Position numbers and translations under genes: made by a program. This document shows, in pieces, positions 32,259 to 33,854 of a stretch of 33,854 nt of DNA (the first letter of the stretch is position 1; each line of letters begins with the position of its first letter). Source of the DNA: Microbacterium aurantiacum (GTDB lineage Bacteria; Actinomycetota; Actinomycetes; Actinomycetales; Microbacteriaceae). The notes under the pieces are model-generated. The model had not been told where the DNA came from. It saw only the letters and a list, made by a program, of their open reading frames with translations, and ran no database searches. Location of the stretch: assembly GCF_002872075.1 (NCBI RefSeq), contig NZ_PGGU01000013.1, positions 1-33,854 of the forward strand, written 5' to 3'.

Positions 32259-32264
32259 GCCTCC

Positions 32265-32270
32265 ACCGTA
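32265..32270 (-). promoter_or_regulatory. Candidate -10 element of the SDR-ung-GNAT operon
   Basis: TACGGT on the minus strand, placing +1 on the A of the ATG at 32258. The -35 position (GCGAAA) is poor. Confidence 0.45.
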
Positions 32271-32338
32271 CGACTTTCGCGCGCCGTTTTCGCGCGTGCC
32301 CGCCGTTCGGCTTGTTACGTCACATTTCCCGTTCCTTG

Positions 32339-32365
32339 TTGACATCCCGGCATCGTCCGTACGCT
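32339..32365 (+). promoter_or_regulatory. Candidate metY promoter
   Basis: TTGACA (32339-32344), a short 15-base spacer and TACGCT (32360-32365), giving a leader of about 48 bases before the metY ATG. Just upstream is TGTTACGTCACA (32313-32324), symmetric at 10 of 12 positions, a possible regulator site. I see no SAM riboswitch in the leader. Confidence 0.45.
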
Positions 32366-32419
32366 CGCTGCAACGGCATCCGCCATCCGACTTTCCACTA
32401 CGCTCCCAGGGGGAACAAC

Positions 32420-33742
32420 ATGTCCGCAGCCGAGTCCTGGCGCTTCGAGACCAAGCAGATCCACTCCGGCGCTGCGCCCGACCCGGTGACGAAGGCCCGA
32501 GCCACGCCGATCTACCAGACCACCTCGTACGTCTTCGACAACGCGGACCACGCGGCGAACCTGTTCGCCCTGGCCGAGTTCGGAAACATCTACACCCGCA
32601 TCCAGAACCCGACGCAGGACGTGCTCGAGCAGCGCCTCGCCGCGCTCGAGGGCGGCACCGGGGCTCTCGTCCTCTCCAGCGGTCAGGCCGCCTCCACGTT
32701 CGCGGTGCTGAACATCGCCGAAGCAGGCGATCACCTCGTCGCCTCGAGCTCGATCTACGGCGGCACTTACAACCTCTTCAAGTACACCCTCGCCAAGCTG
32801 GGCATCGAGGTCACCTTCGTCGAGAACCAGGACGACGCCGAGGAGTGGCGCCGCGCCGTGCGCCCGAACACCAAGCTCTTCTTCGCGGAGACCATCGGCA
32901 ACCCCCAGATCAACGTCCTCGACATTCGCGCCGTGGCCGACGTCGCACACGAGAGCGGCGTGCCGCTCGTCGTCGACAACACCATCGCGACGCCGTACCT
33001 CATCCGCCCGTTCGAGCACGGTGCCGACATCGTCGTGCACTCGGTCACCAAGTTCCTCGGCGGCCACGGCACCACCATCGGCGGCGCCATCATCGACGGC
33101 GGCACCTTCGAGTGGTCGAAGAACGTCGACAAGTTCCCCGGGCTCACCGTTCCGGACCCCTCGTACCACGGTGCTTCGTACACCGCGGCGGTCGGCGACG
33201 GCCTCGCCTACATCATCAAGGCACGCGTTCAGCTGCTGCGCGACCTGGGCTCCGCGATCGCTCCGCAGAGCGCCTGGAACCTCATCCAGGGCATCGAGAC
33301 GCTGTCGCTGCGCATCGAGCGCCACGTGCAGAACGCTCAGGAGATCGCCGAGTGGCTCGACAGCCGCGATGATGTCGCTGCTGTGAACTACTCGGGCCTG
33401 CCCACCTCCCCCTGGTACGCGAAGGCGAACGAGTACGCCCCGAAGGGCGTCGGCGCCGTACTGTCGTTCGAGCTGAAGGGCGGCGTCCAGGCCGGACGCG
33501 AGTTCGTGAACAGCCTGACGCTGTTCAGCCACCTCGCCAACATCGGCGACGTGCGTTCGCTGGTCATCCACCCCGCGTCCACGACCCACGCGCAGCTCAC
33601 GCCCGAGCAGCAGCTCACGGCCGGCGTCACGCCGGGTCTGGTGCGCCTCTCGGTCGGACTCGAGAACATCGACGACCTGAAGGCCGACCTCGACCAGGCC
33701 CTGGCCGCAGCACGCCGCGTCTCGGAGGCGGCTCGCGCCTGA
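32420..33742 (+). CDS. metY: O-acetylhomoserine sulfhydrylase
   Basis: 440 residues, Cys/Met-metabolism PLP family. The Schiff-base lysine is Lys211 in VVHSVTKFLGGHGTTIGG; other motifs are PIYQTTSYVFDNADHAA, YTRIQNPTQDVLEQRLAALEGG and VVDNTIATPYLIRP. The ~50-residue insertion (KNVDKFPGLTVPDPSYHGASYT) separates MetY from shorter cystathionine synthases. It makes homocysteine from O-acetylhomoserine and sulfide, consuming homoserine made by hom in this window. The ATG at 32420 has CAGGGGG upstream. No metX follows within the window: a very strong terminator comes 10 bases after the stop. Confidence 0.96.
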   Translation: MSAAESWRFETKQIHSGAAPDPVTKARATPIYQTTSYVFDNADHAANLFALAEFGNIYTRIQNPTQDVLEQRLAALEGGTGALVLSSGQAASTFAVLNIAEAGDHLVASSSIYGGTYNLFKYTLAKLGIEVTFVENQDDAEEWRRAVRPNTKLFFAETIGNPQINVLDIRAVADVAHESGVPLVVDNTIATPYLIRPFEHGADIVVHSVTKFLGGHGTTIGGAIIDGGTFEWSKNVDKFPGLTVPDPSYHGASYTAAVGDGLAYIIKARVQLLRDLGSAIAPQSAWNLIQGIETLSLRIERHVQNAQEIAEWLDSRDDVAAVNYSGLPTSPWYAKANEYAPKGVGAVLSFELKGGVQAGREFVNSLTLFSHLANIGDVRSLVIHPASTTHAQLTPEQQLTAGVTPGLVRLSVGLENIDDLKADLDQALAAARRVSEAARA

Positions 33743-33752
33743 TCCCGTTCCA

Positions 33753-33795
33753 CGCACGGATGCCCCGGACCGCAGCGGTCCGGGGCATCCGTGCG
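33753..33795. terminator. Very strong hairpin terminator after metY
   Basis: A 20-bp perfect stem (CGCACGGATGCCCCGGACCG and its complement) closes a 3-base loop (CAG). No long T-run follows, only TTCC. It contains the inverted GGATGCCCCGG/CCGGGGCATCC core shared with the pspA terminator. It may serve a convergent gene at the right edge as well. Confidence 0.85.
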
Positions 33796-33824
33796 TTCCG
33801 GCCGTGCCCTCTGCGGGGCCGGTG

Positions 33825-33854
33825 TCAGACCGCGGGGGTCGCCGTGACCAGGTA
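33825..33854 (-). CDS. Possible C-terminus of a convergent gene at the window edge
   Basis: The minus strand at the edge reads YLVTATPAV followed by TGA. This could be the end of a gene convergent with metY, which would fit the bidirectional hairpin before it. Nine codons are too few to identify it. Confidence 0.25.
   Translation of the reverse strand, partial: YLVTATPAV

Noticed and set aside
32259..32419. SAM riboswitch before metY
   Set aside because: The leader is short and I can find no SAM-box helices or conserved core; only a promoter and a near-palindrome are visible.
1..33854. CRISPR array, prophage, insertion sequence or defence island
   Set aside because: No spaced direct repeats, integrase, transposase, terminal inverted repeats or defence genes are visible. 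The only repeat array is the two-copy 20-mer at 17121.

Overview
The window reads as ordinary core chromosome of a high-G+C actinobacterium, most likely a Microbacterium or close relative in the Microbacteriaceae. The reasons are the very high G+C, GTG starts, ATGA/GTGA gene overlaps, the argS-lysA-hom-thrB-rho block known from actinobacteria, a DUF222/HNH (13E12-type) gene, DUF3097, a uracil-DNA glycosylase with the actinobacterial [10 protein letters not shown] motif, and many promoters that place the start codon at +1. I see no prophage, insertion sequence, CRISPR array or biosynthetic cluster.

Layout. 1-7977: amino-acid and translation block on the minus strand (argS, an LmeA/DUF2993-like protein, lysA, hom, thrB, start of rho), with a YihY/BrkB membrane protein on plus. 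8048-8993: SGNH hydrolase, tRNA-Arg(CCG) and a strong terminator. 9033-10801: paired SMR exporter genes and their TetR regulator on minus, a 36-bp perfect palindrome, and a divergent HIT-domain gene. 10843-12387: DUF222/HNH endonuclease. 12583-14990: ohrR, ohr and a quinone-oxidoreductase-like gene (organic peroxide defence), then a Rid-family gene. 15003-17992 (minus): DUF1304, CPBP-like membrane protein, trmB, DUF3097. 18116-20970: TPM-domain membrane protein and PspA (envelope stress). 21041-22278: arginase-fold protein overlapping a small HExxH protein. 22291-24015 (minus): stand-alone siderophore-interacting C-terminal domain with a DtxR/IdeR-like iron box, a tyrosine-phosphatase-like protein and an AhpD-like protein. 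24186-25115: alpha/beta hydrolase. 25207-30124: five-gene peptide/nickel-type ABC importer. 30134-32258 (minus): SDR, ung, GNAT. 32420-33742: metY and its terminator.

Themes. Several units respond to stress: TetR-SMR drug efflux, OhrR-Ohr peroxide defence, TPM-PspA membrane stress and an iron-controlled SIP domain. Operon structure is tight, with 4-bp overlaps in at least ten junctions. Many first genes have a TAnnnT-like hexamer ending 6-9 bases upstream of the start codon and no usable Shine-Dalgarno, the signature of leaderless transcription.

The points I consider most worth checking are the strand-symmetric excess of the hexamer GGATGC, which also builds two terminators; the DtxR box over the SIP promoter; the 36-bp TetR palindrome shared with the HIT gene; and the arginase-like/HExxH pair. 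No wholly new system is demonstrated here.
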